A stretch of 64,000 nt of DNA, from NCBI GenBank assembly GCA_019359395.1, contig JAHHHK010000001.1:1-64000 (forward strand), read 5' to 3'. Position 1 is the stretch's first letter; the number at the start of each line of letters is the position of its first letter. This document shows positions 9,378 to 19,132 of this stretch, piece after piece. This DNA is from Komarekiella atlantica HA4396-MV6 (lineage in GTDB: Bacteria > Cyanobacteriota > Cyanobacteriia > Cyanobacteriales > Nostocaceae). The position numbers were made by a program, and so were the translations under genes. A model generated the notes under the pieces. That model did no database searches. It saw nothing but the letters and a program-made list of their open reading frames with translations, and had not been told where the DNA came from.

Positions 9378-9529
9378 ACCTGGGATTCTTTATCCAATTT
9401 TCTATACAAATCATAGTCGAACTGATTATGATTTGCAACTATCAATCGCAGGCGGAAAAATGTCTGCGATTGATAAAAATATATCTTTGGAATGATTAAT
9501 TATTCAATTAAATCTGCATATCAAGAGAA

Positions 9530-10186
9530 TTACCAAATAAACGGAATCAAGCGAACGCTGGATTGTTGGTACTCGGCATAGTCTGGATACTTGGCGGACA
9601 TTGACTGGTCTTTCTGGGACATACGTTGGAGAGAAGTAAATAAGACTGCTACTGGCACAAAATAAGCCCAAGGCGAACCAGCCACAACACTAAAACTTAG
9701 ATACCGCAGCAAATCGCCGAAGTAATTAATATTACGAGAAAATCGCCAAATCCCATCACGAACCAGCCCCGCACCGTACTGCTTAGCGGTAAGCTTTTGG
9801 ACATCAGCGGTGGCATTGATCAGCGTCCCAAAAGTATACAGCGGCAGTGCTATTGCAATCGCCGTCATTGATAGGGGAACGGGATTGGTAAATGCCAGAT
9901 ATCCCGGTAGGGCATACAAAAGCCCAATAAAAAATAATACAGAGACGAACCCACTAATCCCCATAGGTTCATTAAATATCTGTCGTCGCTGGGGATAAAA
10001 CCACTGTTCCACTAGCCACCAGAGACAATAGCTAATATGCAGACAGAGATAGATAATCTGTCGAAAGTCTTGGATACCGAAGACGACAGCAAAAGCCACC
10101 AAGCAGACAATTGTGAGAATTTTTGCTGTGTTAATGGCTGTGAGTGCTGTCACCCTAATTTTTTCAACGTTGGCAGTGTTTTGCAT
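9530..10186 (-). CDS. DUF1295/steroid-reductase-like or isoprenylcysteine-methyltransferase-like membrane protein
   Basis: This 218-aa protein has about five or six hydrophobic segments. Its C-terminal half resembles the ICMT/DUF1295 fold, with GLVRDGIWRFSRNINYFGDL followed near the end by KYPDYAEYQ. In that family the Arg-Asn-Tyr region binds the cofactor (SAM or NADPH). The substrate is unknown. The gene sits between the ZIP and SDR genes on the same strand, about 40 bp from the SDR stop. The family assignment is from motif recognition only. Confidence 0.7.
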   Translation of the reverse strand: MQNTANVEKIRVTALTAINTAKILTIVCLVAFAVVFGIQDFRQIIYLCLHISYCLWWLVEQWFYPQRRQIFNEPMGISGFVSVLFFIGLLYALPGYLAFTNPVPLSMTAIAIALPLYTFGTLINATADVQKLTAKQYGAGLVRDGIWRFSRNINYFGDLLRYLSFSVVAGSPWAYFVPVAVLFTSLQRMSQKDQSMSAKYPDYAEYQQSSVRLIPFIW

Positions 10187-10223
10187 GGGTTTAGCAACCT
10201 TATCTTCTTAAATATAGGTACTT

Positions 10224-10997
10224 TTATGTTCGTCGATTAACCAACGTGGCGCTAGCTTGGTCAACTGGCATAAGTACGACTTCGTTGATATTGACATGAG
10301 GCGATCGCGTGACGCAGAAAAATATCACATCAGCTATATCATCTGGAGTGAGGGGAGTAACTCCTTGGTAAACTTTTTTGGCACGTTCAGTATCACCATG
10401 AAAGCGGACATCGCTAAATTCTGTCTCTACCATACCTGGGTCAACAGAAGTTACGCGTATAGGGGTTCCTAACAGGTCTTGTTTTAAGCCTTCAGAAATT
10501 GCCCTGACAGCAGCTTTAGTAGCACAATAAACATTACCACCAGGATAGGTTTGATGTCCGGCGATGGAACCTAGATTTACCACATGACCGCGACCACGAC
10601 TTACCATTCCAGGAACAATATAACGAGTCAGATAAAGCAAACCCTTAACGTTAGTATCAATCATTTCTTCCCAGTCTTGGAAGTTAGCTTCGTGCAACTT
10701 GTCTAAACCGCGACTCAGACCAGCATTGTTAATTAGGATATCAATGTCAGACCAAGCAGGCGGTAGGGTAGAAATAGCAGATTCAACAGTAGCGCGATCG
10801 CACACATCTAGCTGTAGTAAATGAATCTCAATGCTGAATTCTTTTGTAAGTGCATCTGCTAACTGTTGCAAACGTGACCACCGCCGCGCCACCAAAATCA
10901 GTTTCGCACCCGCACCCGCGAAGATTCTGGCACAAGCAGCACCAATACCACTACTTGCACCAGTAATCAAAATAATTTTATTTTGTACAGAAATCAT
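10224..10997 (-). CDS. Short-chain dehydrogenase/reductase (SDR), YdfG-like
   Basis: This 257-aa classical SDR has the NAD(P)-binding motif TGASSGIGAACARIF near the N-terminus, an NNAG motif (DILINNAGLSRG), and the catalytic YxxxK in GNVYCATKAAVRA preceded by the Ser of LGSIAG. The Arg pair after strand 2 (ARRWSRL) suggests NADP. It resembles the YdfG group that acts on 3-hydroxy acids such as serine or allo-threonine, but the substrate is inferred. It is followed by the DUF1295-like gene on the same strand. Confidence 0.9.
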   Translation of the reverse strand: MISVQNKIILITGASSGIGAACARIFAGAGAKLILVARRWSRLQQLADALTKEFSIEIHLLQLDVCDRATVESAISTLPPAWSDIDILINNAGLSRGLDKLHEANFQDWEEMIDTNVKGLLYLTRYIVPGMVSRGRGHVVNLGSIAGHQTYPGGNVYCATKAAVRAISEGLKQDLLGTPIRVTSVDPGMVETEFSDVRFHGDTERAKKVYQGVTPLTPDDIADVIFFCVTRSPHVNINEVVLMPVDQASATLVNRRT

Positions 10998-11120
10998 TAT
11001 TAGTCAAAAGTCAAGAGTCCAGTTCCAATTGTCCAATAATATAGAACTCACGCGAATTTGCAACTCAACTAGAACACCGATTCAGTATTCAAGATAGGGG
11101 CGAGAAAAACCGATTATTTC

Positions 11121-11149
11121 GTAGAGACGTTGCATTGCAACGTCTCTAC
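11121..11149. repeat. 29-base palindrome gtagagacgttgca/tgcaacgtctctac
   Basis: Perfect 14-bp arms around one base. This is the longest copy in the window of the gagacgttgca family (others at 7579 and, as half-sites, near 135 and 15583). It lies between two minus-strand genes. Confidence 0.8.
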
Positions 11150-11213
11150 AGTCAATGAAAATTGGTCGTTTTACTGAAAAGAAATCAGGTTTTTGCAATT
11201 ACTGAATCGATGC

Positions 11214-12071
11214 TCACTTTTTCACGACTTGCAAGCGCTGAGTTACCATTGTCAGACCATCGCCTCGGAGAACTACCGCAGAAACCCATTGGCTACCAGG
11301 GGTAGATGGTGCTTGTCCTACTTTAAAAAGTCCACCAGATGTAAGTAATTCCAAATTTACTGTTGTAGGATTGAGATATTTATTTGGTTGAATCGGTTCT
11401 TCCAAAGCTGTTCCGAGGAGAAAATCCTCACCCAGTGGCTCTTGGACGATCGCATCAAAACTATACTTTTGACCGACTCTCACCTGCTGAGGTAATTTGA
11501 AGTCAATTTGGGGTGGCTTGCTACCAGAGGTTAGTAAGGTGCGTTCTGCCAAAATGTCTTGGCGGACGATTTTTGCATTTGTAAGGCGTTGACGCGATGT
11601 AATTGAGGCGTTGAGAGCTACATTATTACTATTGGCAGAGGGCAAGCCAGTGATATTAGTTACTGTTTCGGCGACGATCGCATTACCTTCAGATTTCCAA
11701 GAGCGTAGCTGTGTGCTGTATCGTAAATTTGGATATCTTTGCCAGAGTGAAGTTAAAGCTTTTTCCAAAGTTTGGCGATTTAATCCATCCCCATGAATGA
11801 AATTAGTACCGTAGAATTGCATCACCCCTTTGACATCGCCTTTACTAGCAGCTGCATCAATTTGCGTCAACAGGTTTTTCAGTTCCAGGGGTGCATTTTG
11901 GGCGGTACTACGTTGAGCAAGTTCCCCAGATTTAACTAATTGTCGTGGTGTATTAGCTTGAGCACGTTGCCAACTACTGCTGAAACCAAGTGTCAGTAGG
12001 AACAAAATCAACCAGATATTAACGGGAAATCTTAGTTGGCATCTCACTAATAAGGCAATAATGTTATTCAT
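11214..12071 (-). CDS. Exported NTF2/SnoaL-like domain protein
   Basis: The frame stays open back to 12227, but the first 52 codons look non-coding and crowd the divergent murG promoter. The ATG at 12071 gives 285 aa with a signal peptide (hydrophobic segment WLILFLLTLGFSS, then ...QRAQA). A domain of about 110 residues follows (QIDAAASKGDVKGVMQFYGT onwards) that looks like an NTF2/SnoaL fold. The C-terminal part is beta-rich and of unknown type. Related cyanobacterial proteins are annotated as nuclear transport factor 2 family. No catalytic role can be assigned. It is divergent from murG with an 83-bp gap. Confidence 0.75.
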   Translation of the reverse strand: MNNIIALLVRCQLRFPVNIWLILFLLTLGFSSSWQRAQANTPRQLVKSGELAQRSTAQNAPLELKNLLTQIDAAASKGDVKGVMQFYGTNFIHGDGLNRQTLEKALTSLWQRYPNLRYSTQLRSWKSEGNAIVAETVTNITGLPSANSNNVALNASITSRQRLTNAKIVRQDILAERTLLTSGSKPPQIDFKLPQQVRVGQKYSFDAIVQEPLGEDFLLGTALEEPIQPNKYLNPTTVNLELLTSGGLFKVGQAPSTPGSQWVSAVVLRGDGLTMVTQRLQVVKK

Positions 12072-12154
12072 TGGTAAGAGTTTACTGATTTGAGTAGAAA
12101 GGTAGGGAAATTGTTTTATCTTAGTTAAGCTAGGCGCTAAACGGTAGAGGTTTG

Positions 12155-13252
12155 ATGGCAAACGCACCGATAAAATTACTAATAGCTGCCAGTGGGACTG
12201 GTGGACACTTATTTCCAGCGATCGCACTGGCCGAAAAACTGCCAGATTATGAAATCGAATGGCTGGGCGTACCCAATCGCCTAGAAACTCAACTTGTCCC
12301 CAAACAGTATCTTTTGCATACTATTGCAGTTGAAGGGTTTCAGCAAGGGTTTGGACTCTCCTCTATCCGCATCTTGGGTAAACTCATCAGTTCGATTCTG
12401 GAAGTTAGGCGAATTCTCAAACAGGGAAATTTTCAAGGAGTGTTTACTACAGGAGGTTATATTGCAGGGCCAGCCGTGATCGCGGCGCGTTCCCTCGGTT
12501 TACCTGTAGTGTTCCACGAATCTAATGCTTTACCAGGTAAAGTGACTCGCTTTTTTGGCCCTTGGTGCAGTGCGGTAGCTCTAGGATTTACAGAAGCTAC
12601 TAAGTATTTACCTCGTGCCAAAAATGTCTACGTAGGTACTCCCGTGCGAGCCTCTTTCAGAGGAGCTACGCTAACGCAATTCTCAGATGCAGGATTTAAT
12701 CCACCACTAGATTTACCCATTCCTGATAATGCTCCCTTGATTGTCGTTTTTGGTGGTAGTCAGGGTGCAGTTGCAGTGAATAAGTTAGTGCGCCAATCAG
12801 CTCAAGCTTGGTTTGATGCTGGTGCATATGTAGTGCATTTAACTGGCGATCGCGATCCCGAAGCAGACAATCTAAAACATCCGCAGTATATAGAGTTGTC
12901 CTTTTACGACAACATGGCGGCTTTATTGCGGCGAGCTGCTTTAGCAATTAGTCGTTCCGGTGCGGGTAGCTTAACAGAATTAGCGGTGTGTGGAACGCCA
13001 GCGATTTTGATTCCTTACCCCTTTGCTGCGGAAGACCATCAATCTTACAATGCGGACATATTTACAAAAGCTGGTGCAGCGTTAACGTTTAAGCAATCGG
13101 AGTTGACAGCTGAAATCTTGCAAACTCAGGTGTTGAATTTGTTGCGATCGCCAGATGAGTTGGCAAAAATGGCAGAGAAAGCAAAAGCGATCGCTGTTCC
13201 CGATAGTGCTGAGAAATTGGCGTCTCTAGTACGTGAGGTGCTTGAGATGTAA
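12155..13252 (+). CDS. murG: UDP-N-acetylglucosamine transferase MurG (lipid II synthesis)
   Basis: MurG adds GlcNAc to undecaprenyl-PP-MurNAc-pentapeptide at the inner face of the membrane, making lipid II. The 365-aa protein has the N-terminal G-loop ASGTGGHLFPAIALAE, a second glycine-rich loop FGGSQGAVAVN, and the donor-site signature SRSGAGSLTELAVCG followed by IPYPFAAEDHQ. I chose the ATG at 12155 over a TTG three bases earlier because the GAGG at 12147-12150 is better spaced from it. It stands alone, away from other mur genes, which is common in cyanobacteria. Confidence 0.96.
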   Translation: MANAPIKLLIAASGTGGHLFPAIALAEKLPDYEIEWLGVPNRLETQLVPKQYLLHTIAVEGFQQGFGLSSIRILGKLISSILEVRRILKQGNFQGVFTTGGYIAGPAVIAARSLGLPVVFHESNALPGKVTRFFGPWCSAVALGFTEATKYLPRAKNVYVGTPVRASFRGATLTQFSDAGFNPPLDLPIPDNAPLIVVFGGSQGAVAVNKLVRQSAQAWFDAGAYVVHLTGDRDPEADNLKHPQYIELSFYDNMAALLRRAALAISRSGAGSLTELAVCGTPAILIPYPFAAEDHQSYNADIFTKAGAALTFKQSELTAEILQTQVLNLLRSPDELAKMAEKAKAIAVPDSAEKLASLVREVLEM

Positions 13253-13265
13253 CATATGGGCTGTT

Positions 13266-13303
13266 AGATCCCCAACTTCTTTAAGAAGTCGGGGATCTAA
13301 CCA
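13266..13303. repeat. Inverted repeat between convergent murG and marR, possible bidirectional terminator
   Basis: The sequence agatccccaacttctt followed by aagaagtcggggatct is a near-perfect hairpin between two convergent stop codons. It lacks a clear T-run, so termination is only inferred. A related core (gacttcttaagaagtc) occurs at 59101-59126. Confidence 0.55.
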
Positions 13304-13304
13304 G

Positions 13305-13784
13305 TTAGGGATCTGGAGATTTCAGTTCCGTTTGCTCGAAGACATTTTTGAGTAGAGCTAAACCTTCTTCAATATTGGAAATTTGTTCTTCTGTAAGATC
13401 TTTCAATAGATCGGAAATATGAGCACGAGTTTGATCTTGGGACTGTTTAAGATGGTGCTTGCCATCTTCAGTCAGCTTCAGGATAACCCGCCGCCGCTCT
13501 TGAGGATGATCACTGCGTTCTACCAGGTTGCGTTGTACCAAGCGTTCTGTTGTGGCGGATGCTGTGGCACAAGTAACACCTAGATGTTCTGCCAGTTCCG
13601 ATATTGAGGCTCCTGGATTTCGGTTGATATATGCCAGCGATCGCAACTGAGGTATAGATAAAAAAGCAGCGCTGTGAACACGCATATCTGCTCGGATAAA
13701 CCGCATCACCAATGGAACTGTATCCATTACTCTAGCAGCACATTCTTGGGAATTTGCACCTTTAGCGGGTTTATCCAAGTTCAT
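13305..13784 (-). CDS. MarR family transcriptional regulator
   Basis: This 159-aa protein has a winged helix-turn-helix of MarR type. The recognition region is SISELAEHLGVTCATASATTERL and the wing is ERSDHPQERRRVILKLTEDG. MarR proteins usually repress efflux or stress genes and are released by small ligands. It starts 20 bp after the ABC-2 permease stop and is probably the last gene of that operon, so autoregulation of the exporter is likely. The ligand is unknown. Confidence 0.9.
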   Translation of the reverse strand: MNLDKPAKGANSQECAARVMDTVPLVMRFIRADMRVHSAAFLSIPQLRSLAYINRNPGASISELAEHLGVTCATASATTERLVQRNLVERSDHPQERRRVILKLTEDGKHHLKQSQDQTRAHISDLLKDLTEEQISNIEEGLALLKNVFEQTELKSPDP

Positions 13785-13803
13785 GGGGCGGTTATTCTCC
13801 TAA

Positions 13804-14658
13804 TTACATTGCTACCCGTGGATAAAGTTTTCCACAGATAATCGTTAAGCCTATTAATGTTACCAAGAGAATTGTACAATCCAGACCAAAACCATAGAGG
13901 CTAGTGCCATTCAGCAGCATTGTACCGCGTAAGGCGTCAACCTCATAAGTCAAGGGATTCAAACGGGAAATAAACTTTAACCAATTTGGCATCAGTGAGA
14001 TGGGATAAATAGCATTACTGGCAAAAAATAACGGCATGGTTAACAATTGCCCAATTCCTGTCATCCGTTCTCGTGACTTTACCACACAGCCAATAATTAA
14101 TGAAAAAGTACAAAAGCAACCTGCTCCCAGCATAACTATCACTAGCACTTTCAGAATTGCCAGGGGATTGAGATTGAGTTTGACACCTAACAACAATGCC
14201 AATCCATAAATGAATACTACCTGTGGTAAGCACCGTACTCCACATGCTATTGCTTTGCCTAACGCCATGGCCACACGCGGTGTAGGGCTAGCCAGGAATT
14301 TATGCACAATTCCTAAATCACGCTCCCAAATCAGCGTCATTCCACCAGTGAAAATTGCCACAAACAATACACTCTGTGCTAATATGCCAGCGCCCATAAA
14401 GTCTAAATAAGGTAAATTCCCTGTGGGAATCGCTTTAGTGCGGGAGAACACTTGTCCAAAGATAAGTAACCATAGTACTGGTTGTACGGCTCGGACAATT
14501 AAATCTGTGGGATCATGTCGCAGTTTCCGTACTTCAAGTTCTGCAATTACAAAAGATTTTGTAACTAGCTCATGAATTGCAGAGATCAGATTGGTTAGGC
14601 GAATAGGTAGCGGCTCAACCCAACCGCTGAGCAGCACGTCTGTTTCTTGCGGTTTCAC
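13804..14658 (-). CDS. ABC-2 type transporter permease (DrrB-like exporter subunit)
   Basis: This 284-aa protein has six predicted membrane helices in the ABC2_membrane pattern, including the conserved loop NPLTYEVDALRGTML near the end. The start is a GTG at 14658 that overlaps the ATPase gene by 44 bp, indicating translational coupling. With the ATPase it should form a two-component drug or lipid exporter of the daunorubicin-resistance type. The substrate is not predictable. Confidence 0.9.
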   Translation of the reverse strand: MKPQETDVLLSGWVEPLPIRLTNLISAIHELVTKSFVIAELEVRKLRHDPTDLIVRAVQPVLWLLIFGQVFSRTKAIPTGNLPYLDFMGAGILAQSVLFVAIFTGGMTLIWERDLGIVHKFLASPTPRVAMALGKAIACGVRCLPQVVFIYGLALLLGVKLNLNPLAILKVLVIVMLGAGCFCTFSLIIGCVVKSRERMTGIGQLLTMPLFFASNAIYPISLMPNWLKFISRLNPLTYEVDALRGTMLLNGTSLYGFGLDCTILLVTLIGLTIICGKLYPRVAM

Positions 14659-15460
14659 GGTAGTTAACTCCTGATGCTAATTGGTCGCCTGTATAGTAAA
14701 TAAACACATCATCCAAGGTTGCGTTAGGCTGATTTAGAGAGGCTTTTAAGTCATTGGGTGTACCTGTAGTCATAACTTTACCTTGCTGCATAATCGCTAC
14801 TCGGTTACATAGACTGTCGGCTTCTTCTAAAAAGTGGGTTGTTAAAAATATGGTTGTGCCGTAATCTACACAGAGTTGTTGCACAAGTTTCCATACCTGA
14901 GTCCGAGCTATTGGATCTAGTCCTACGGTCGGCTCATCAAGAAATAAAATTCGGGGTTGATGTAAGATTGATTGGGCTATTTCCAGCTTGCGGATCATGC
15001 CACCGGAGTAAGTTCGTACTAGGCGGTTTGCGGCATCCTGTAAATCCATGAACGCCAACATATCACGGATCTGGCGATCGCGTCTCTTCCAGGGAATTTC
15101 GTACAGCTTGGCAAAAATTAAGAGATTTTCGTAACCTGTAAGGCTGCCATCAGCAGAGAGGGCTTGAGGCACATAGCCAATAACCCGTCTAACAGCAGTG
15201 GCTTGACGAGTCACGTCATAACCAGCCAGGATTGCCTTACCAGTACTCAAAGGCAGCAAAGTTGTCAGCATTTTAATAACTGTACTCTTGCCAGCTCCAT
15301 TGGGGCCAAGCAAGCCAAATACTTCACCTTGTTCCACAGATATGTTCAGGTGATCAACGGCAGTTACCTTGCCAAAGCGGCGTGTGAGTCCCTGAGTTTC
15401 TAGAATGATCGGTCTTGTACCGCACTCAGGCGGTTCTGACCGATTTGCTTGTCCTGTCAT
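14615..15460 (-). CDS. ABC transporter ATP-binding protein (DrrA-like)
   Basis: The protein has Walker A GPNGAGKST, the ABC signature YSGGMIRKLEIA, Walker B ILFLDEPTVGLD and the switch His in LTTHFLEEAD. Length is about 281 aa from the ATG at 15460; a GTG three codons earlier is also possible. It is the first gene of a probable operon with the ABC-2 permease (44-bp overlap) and the MarR regulator. DrrA-type ATPases power export of drugs, lipids or polyketides. The Drr label reflects overall likeness, not known substrate. Confidence 0.92.
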   Translation of the reverse strand: MTGQANRSEPPECGTRPIILETQGLTRRFGKVTAVDHLNISVEQGEVFGLLGPNGAGKSTVIKMLTTLLPLSTGKAILAGYDVTRQATAVRRVIGYVPQALSADGSLTGYENLLIFAKLYEIPWKRRDRQIRDMLAFMDLQDAANRLVRTYSGGMIRKLEIAQSILHQPRILFLDEPTVGLDPIARTQVWKLVQQLCVDYGTTIFLTTHFLEEADSLCNRVAIMQQGKVMTTGTPNDLKASLNQPNATLDDVFIYYTGDQLASGVNYRETARNRRAAQRLG

Positions 15461-15606
15461 TATTGTCACAAGTTTGATGCACTTCTTTTATTTAGGTAAG
15501 CTAACTATTAGCTTCTCAATATATATGGATGAAGTCAATAGGCCTCTGGCATGAATCCCTGCTCTCATACCGATTCAATTAATGATTGCAACGTCTCTAC
15601 AATGGT

Positions 15607-16431
15607 CTAGTTGTTCTGCTGTGGGCGAGTAGTGATATCGCGGACGCTGGCACAATGATATCCCTGTCCATTTAGCTCTAGATAATTGAGGTTTATTTCT
15701 ACTCTGATATCTCGACCATCTTGAGTTTGGTGAATAGATTCAAAGGTGAAAGCGCCTTTGTGTTTGAGTTCTTGCCATTGTAAGCACCAAGTAGCCGCTG
15801 GAAAATTTGGATCGATATTGTGAACAGTCATAGTTAGCAGTTGTTCGCGTGAATAGCCAAGAGTTTGGCAAGCTGCTTCATTCACATAGACAATTTGAGC
15901 ATCTGAATTAATAAAAAATATTGAGTCTTTAAACCTATCTAAATAAAACTGGCTGAGTCGCAGTGCTAATTCTGCTTTTTGGCGATCGCAAATTTCCTTT
16001 TGCAACCGGATATTTTGCTCGGTGAGTTGCTTTTGCAGCCTCCGAATAGTCAGGTTATTCTCTACACGAGCAAAAACTTCTTCTTCACTAAACGGTTTGG
16101 TGATATAATCTACCCCACCAACGGCGAAGGCTTTAACTTTGTCGAGTACCTCATCTAAAGCACTAATAAAAATCACCGGAATATCACAGGTTTTCTCCGA
16201 AGCTTTGAGATGTTGACAGACTTCATACCCATTCATCTCCGGCATCATGATATCGAGCAAAATTAGATCAGGTGGGGCGGCTTGCGCTGTCTTCAACGCT
16301 GTTTGTCCATTGATCACTCTGCGAATTTCATACCCCATCTGAGTGAGCATGGCGGATAAAAGCCGCAAATTATCGGGTGTATCGTCAACAACTAGAATAT
16401 TTGCTTTAAATAACTGAAGATGATTATCCAT
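15607..16431 (-). CDS. Response regulator with C-terminal PAS domain
   Basis: This 274-aa protein starts with a receiver domain (about residues 9-125). Phospho-acceptor Asp lies in LILLDIMMPEMNGYEV and the conserved Lys in YITKPFSEEE. A short coiled linker leads to a PAS domain (about 155-270) ending in a PAC-like region. There is no DNA-binding or catalytic output, so it probably relays signals by protein contact. It overlaps the upstream hybrid kinase by 8 bp and is very likely its cognate partner. Confidence 0.92.
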   Translation of the reverse strand: MDNHLQLFKANILVVDDTPDNLRLLSAMLTQMGYEIRRVINGQTALKTAQAAPPDLILLDIMMPEMNGYEVCQHLKASEKTCDIPVIFISALDEVLDKVKAFAVGGVDYITKPFSEEEVFARVENNLTIRRLQKQLTEQNIRLQKEICDRQKAELALRLSQFYLDRFKDSIFFINSDAQIVYVNEAACQTLGYSREQLLTMTVHNIDPNFPAATWCLQWQELKHKGAFTFESIHQTQDGRDIRVEINLNYLELNGQGYHCASVRDITTRPQQNN

Positions 16432-18889
16432 TCTCTTCTGATTGTGTTAAATCAATGACTTTATCAATACGAAAGTTATTGACCCAATCAGCCAGGGTGT
16501 TTGCCAGATGGACAGATTCTTGAGGAACTTGCTCAAGCAAGCTGAAAATCAGCTTTTCATCGGTACACAGTGCCGCTTGGTGTAGCTTTGCCACCCACTC
16601 AGAGGGCATCCGAGTCAGTACCTCTTTTAATGAGCAACACTCAATCTCTGAATTTTCGCCAAATTCATCTACTTTAAGGGCTTTTTGCTCATATATATAG
16701 CGTACTCCTAAATATTGAGCCATCTTATTCAAAATTACTTCCTCTCGGAATGGCTTACGTACGAAATCGTTACAGCCTGTAGATAAAATTACAGATCGTT
16801 CCTCATCAAAGGCGCTAGCAGTCAGAGCAATGATGATGGTAGCCTGACCTTTTAAATGGGTTTTGATCTGTTTAGTGGCTTCATACCCATTCATCACAGG
16901 CATCCGCATATCCATCCAAATCAGGTGAGGTTCCCAAGTTTCCCAGAGATTTACCCCTTCTTGACCATTTTCAGCTTCACGTACCTCAAAGCCAAGTGAT
17001 GTCAGCATCTTGACTAGGAGTAGGCGATTTTCCCATTTATCTTCAACTACCAAGATCCGATACTTTGGTTGATTAGGCTCTAAACCAATCACTCGTCGTT
17101 TTAGCTGTCGAGTTTTAACTTTAGCTACTTCTGTTGGGCTAATCTTGATATCAAAAGCAAAAATCGTTCCTTGCTCTAAAGTACTGCTAACAGAGATGTT
17201 TCCCCCCATCAGGCGCACAAATTGTTGGCTAATAGTTAAACCAAGACCGGTTCCTTGTTGAGATTTTCGACCAGTTTCCGTTTGAACAAAAGGTTTAAAT
17301 AACTTCTCTAGTTCATCTGGTGCAATACCAGGCCCAGTGTCTTCGACTTCAAAATGTAACAAGTAGGATGGGGACTGAGAATCTTGTCTTGCTTCTGCTT
17401 CTTGCTTGATTCCGACTCGCAAAATAACACCACCTTCTTCAGTAAATTTGATGGCGTTACCAAGGAGATTTATCAAGACTTGACGCAATTTACTCTCGTC
17501 TGTAAGTACATATTGCGGGACTTCTGGGGTACGCTCAAAGATTAGCTGTAAGCCCTTGGATTCTGCTTTGAGTCGTAACATCTCCACAAAAGAGTCAAGT
17601 AGAGAATACAAGTCAAAACTATTTTCATTTAGTGTTGTTCGTCCGGCCTCAATTTTGGACATTGACAACACGTCATTGATCAAGGTCAGCAAATGCTCAC
17701 CACTACGATTAATTATTTCTAGATGTTCTAACTGACTAGGACTCAAAGAGCGATCGCGAGTCATGAGCTGTGTAAAGCCGAGAATACTGTTGAGGGGGGT
17801 ACGGAGTTCGTGGCTCATATTGGCCAGAAATTCGCTTTTGGCAAGATTTGCAGCTTCGGCTTCTTGGGCTTTTACCTCCAATTGACGGCTGTAATTTTCT
17901 AACTGTTCACGAGACATTTTTAACTCTCGCATCAACCAATACACTCCAATCAATAGTGTTCCCACTGACCCCAGTCCCACCAGCATGATTGTCCCTGCGA
18001 TCTGACGAGCTGGAGCAAATGCTTCTTCCTGATCCATCTCAACTACTAAGGCTAGGCCTTGGCCATTTAGCCAGCGATACACTCCAATGACTGGTACTCC
18101 AGCATAGTTGCGATAAAGCCCAAAGCCTCTAGCTCCACTCATCGCCGCATCAATACCTTGACTGCTGACACTTTCAGAGACTTCTTGTATGTTGACTTGT
18201 GCTTTTGAGATAAAGGTATTTTTAGTAATCAGACCAACTAAGTAGGTTGTGCCGCTTTTACCCAAGCCTGTACGCTTGCGGACAATTTGATCAATTTGGT
18301 CTAAGTTGAAATGAGCTAAAAGCACACCTTGTCTTACTCCAACCGCGTCACGTAAAGGTGTCGCCAAGGTGACTGATGGCTTATTAGTTAGATGCGAGAC
18401 ATAAAAGATGGGAGCAAAGGAGTCTTCCGGCTCAACTTGTTCAACATCAGTCATGTTCGCTAAAACTTCGTACTGACGTTCACGCCGCTTGTCAGTAGAT
18501 AAGACGACCCGATTGCTGCGATCAAGAATAAAAATCTCGTTAAGATTCGGTTTAAGTTTAGTTACCTCCATAAAGTACTTAGAGACAATTGTGGAAGCGG
18601 CATGATGTTTTGCATTAGATATTTCATAACTTAGGAGTGTCTTCAGGTTCGCTTGTACGTCTGGAAATTGAGTTGTTAGCAAAAAATCTCGTTGTTGATC
18701 TTCAAACCATCGAGAAATTTCTTCTTCTTTGAGCGTTGCAGTTACACTTAGTCGATCAAAGGCGGCTTGCTTGAAAGCTTCTCTAGCTTGTATGAAGGCT
18801 ACTCCTCCTACTACAGCAACACTCACTAAAGACAGGAGTAAGAAGGAACTGGCAACTTTAGTTGTGAGGTGCTTATTCCAAAACTTCAT
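16424..18889 (-). CDS. Hybrid sensor histidine kinase with extracytoplasmic sensor domain
   Basis: This 821-aa membrane kinase has TM1 at about residues 12-32, a periplasmic region of about 240 residues that resembles a dCache sensor, and TM2 at about 285-305 (IMLVGLGSVGTLLIGVYWLM). A coiled coil follows, then HisKA with phospho-acceptor His360 in NMSHELRTPLNS. The HATPase_c has DTGPGIAPDE and GTGLGLTISQ. A receiver domain carries Asp660 (WMDMRMPVMNGYE). The last 90 residues have no recognised fold. It senses an unknown external signal. The adjacent response regulator overlaps it by 8 bp. Confidence 0.93.
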   Translation of the reverse strand: MKFWNKHLTTKVASSFLLLSLVSVAVVGGVAFIQAREAFKQAAFDRLSVTATLKEEEISRWFEDQQRDFLLTTQFPDVQANLKTLLSYEISNAKHHAASTIVSKYFMEVTKLKPNLNEIFILDRSNRVVLSTDKRRERQYEVLANMTDVEQVEPEDSFAPIFYVSHLTNKPSVTLATPLRDAVGVRQGVLLAHFNLDQIDQIVRKRTGLGKSGTTYLVGLITKNTFISKAQVNIQEVSESVSSQGIDAAMSGARGFGLYRNYAGVPVIGVYRWLNGQGLALVVEMDQEEAFAPARQIAGTIMLVGLGSVGTLLIGVYWLMRELKMSREQLENYSRQLEVKAQEAEAANLAKSEFLANMSHELRTPLNSILGFTQLMTRDRSLSPSQLEHLEIINRSGEHLLTLINDVLSMSKIEAGRTTLNENSFDLYSLLDSFVEMLRLKAESKGLQLIFERTPEVPQYVLTDESKLRQVLINLLGNAIKFTEEGGVILRVGIKQEAEARQDSQSPSYLLHFEVEDTGPGIAPDELEKLFKPFVQTETGRKSQQGTGLGLTISQQFVRLMGGNISVSSTLEQGTIFAFDIKISPTEVAKVKTRQLKRRVIGLEPNQPKYRILVVEDKWENRLLLVKMLTSLGFEVREAENGQEGVNLWETWEPHLIWMDMRMPVMNGYEATKQIKTHLKGQATIIIALTASAFDEERSVILSTGCNDFVRKPFREEVILNKMAQYLGVRYIYEQKALKVDEFGENSEIECCSLKEVLTRMPSEWVAKLHQAALCTDEKLIFSLLEQVPQESVHLANTLADWVNNFRIDKVIDLTQSEENG

Positions 18890-19132
18890 AAGTTATAATC
18901 ACGAATAAATCAAAGTAACAGTAAAAGACAACACTACTCATTGAGGAAATTCAATAGGCATGTAATAAGAATCAATGTTGAGATGCCAATATGGAATTTA
19001 TCACCTCTTTTTTGAGGTTTTATGCAATAAATAGCATGTTTCTTAAGTCTGGTGAAAATAAATTTTGATGATTAAATCTGCGTTCTAACTTTTACTTTTT
19101 ATTAGTCTGACTTTCATCCATCAAAAATCTGC

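Noticed and set aside
11214-12227. Long version of the NTF2-like protein starting at 12227
   Set aside because: The upstream 52 codons overlap the murG start region on the other strand and precede the signal peptide; the ATG at 12071 fits an exported protein.
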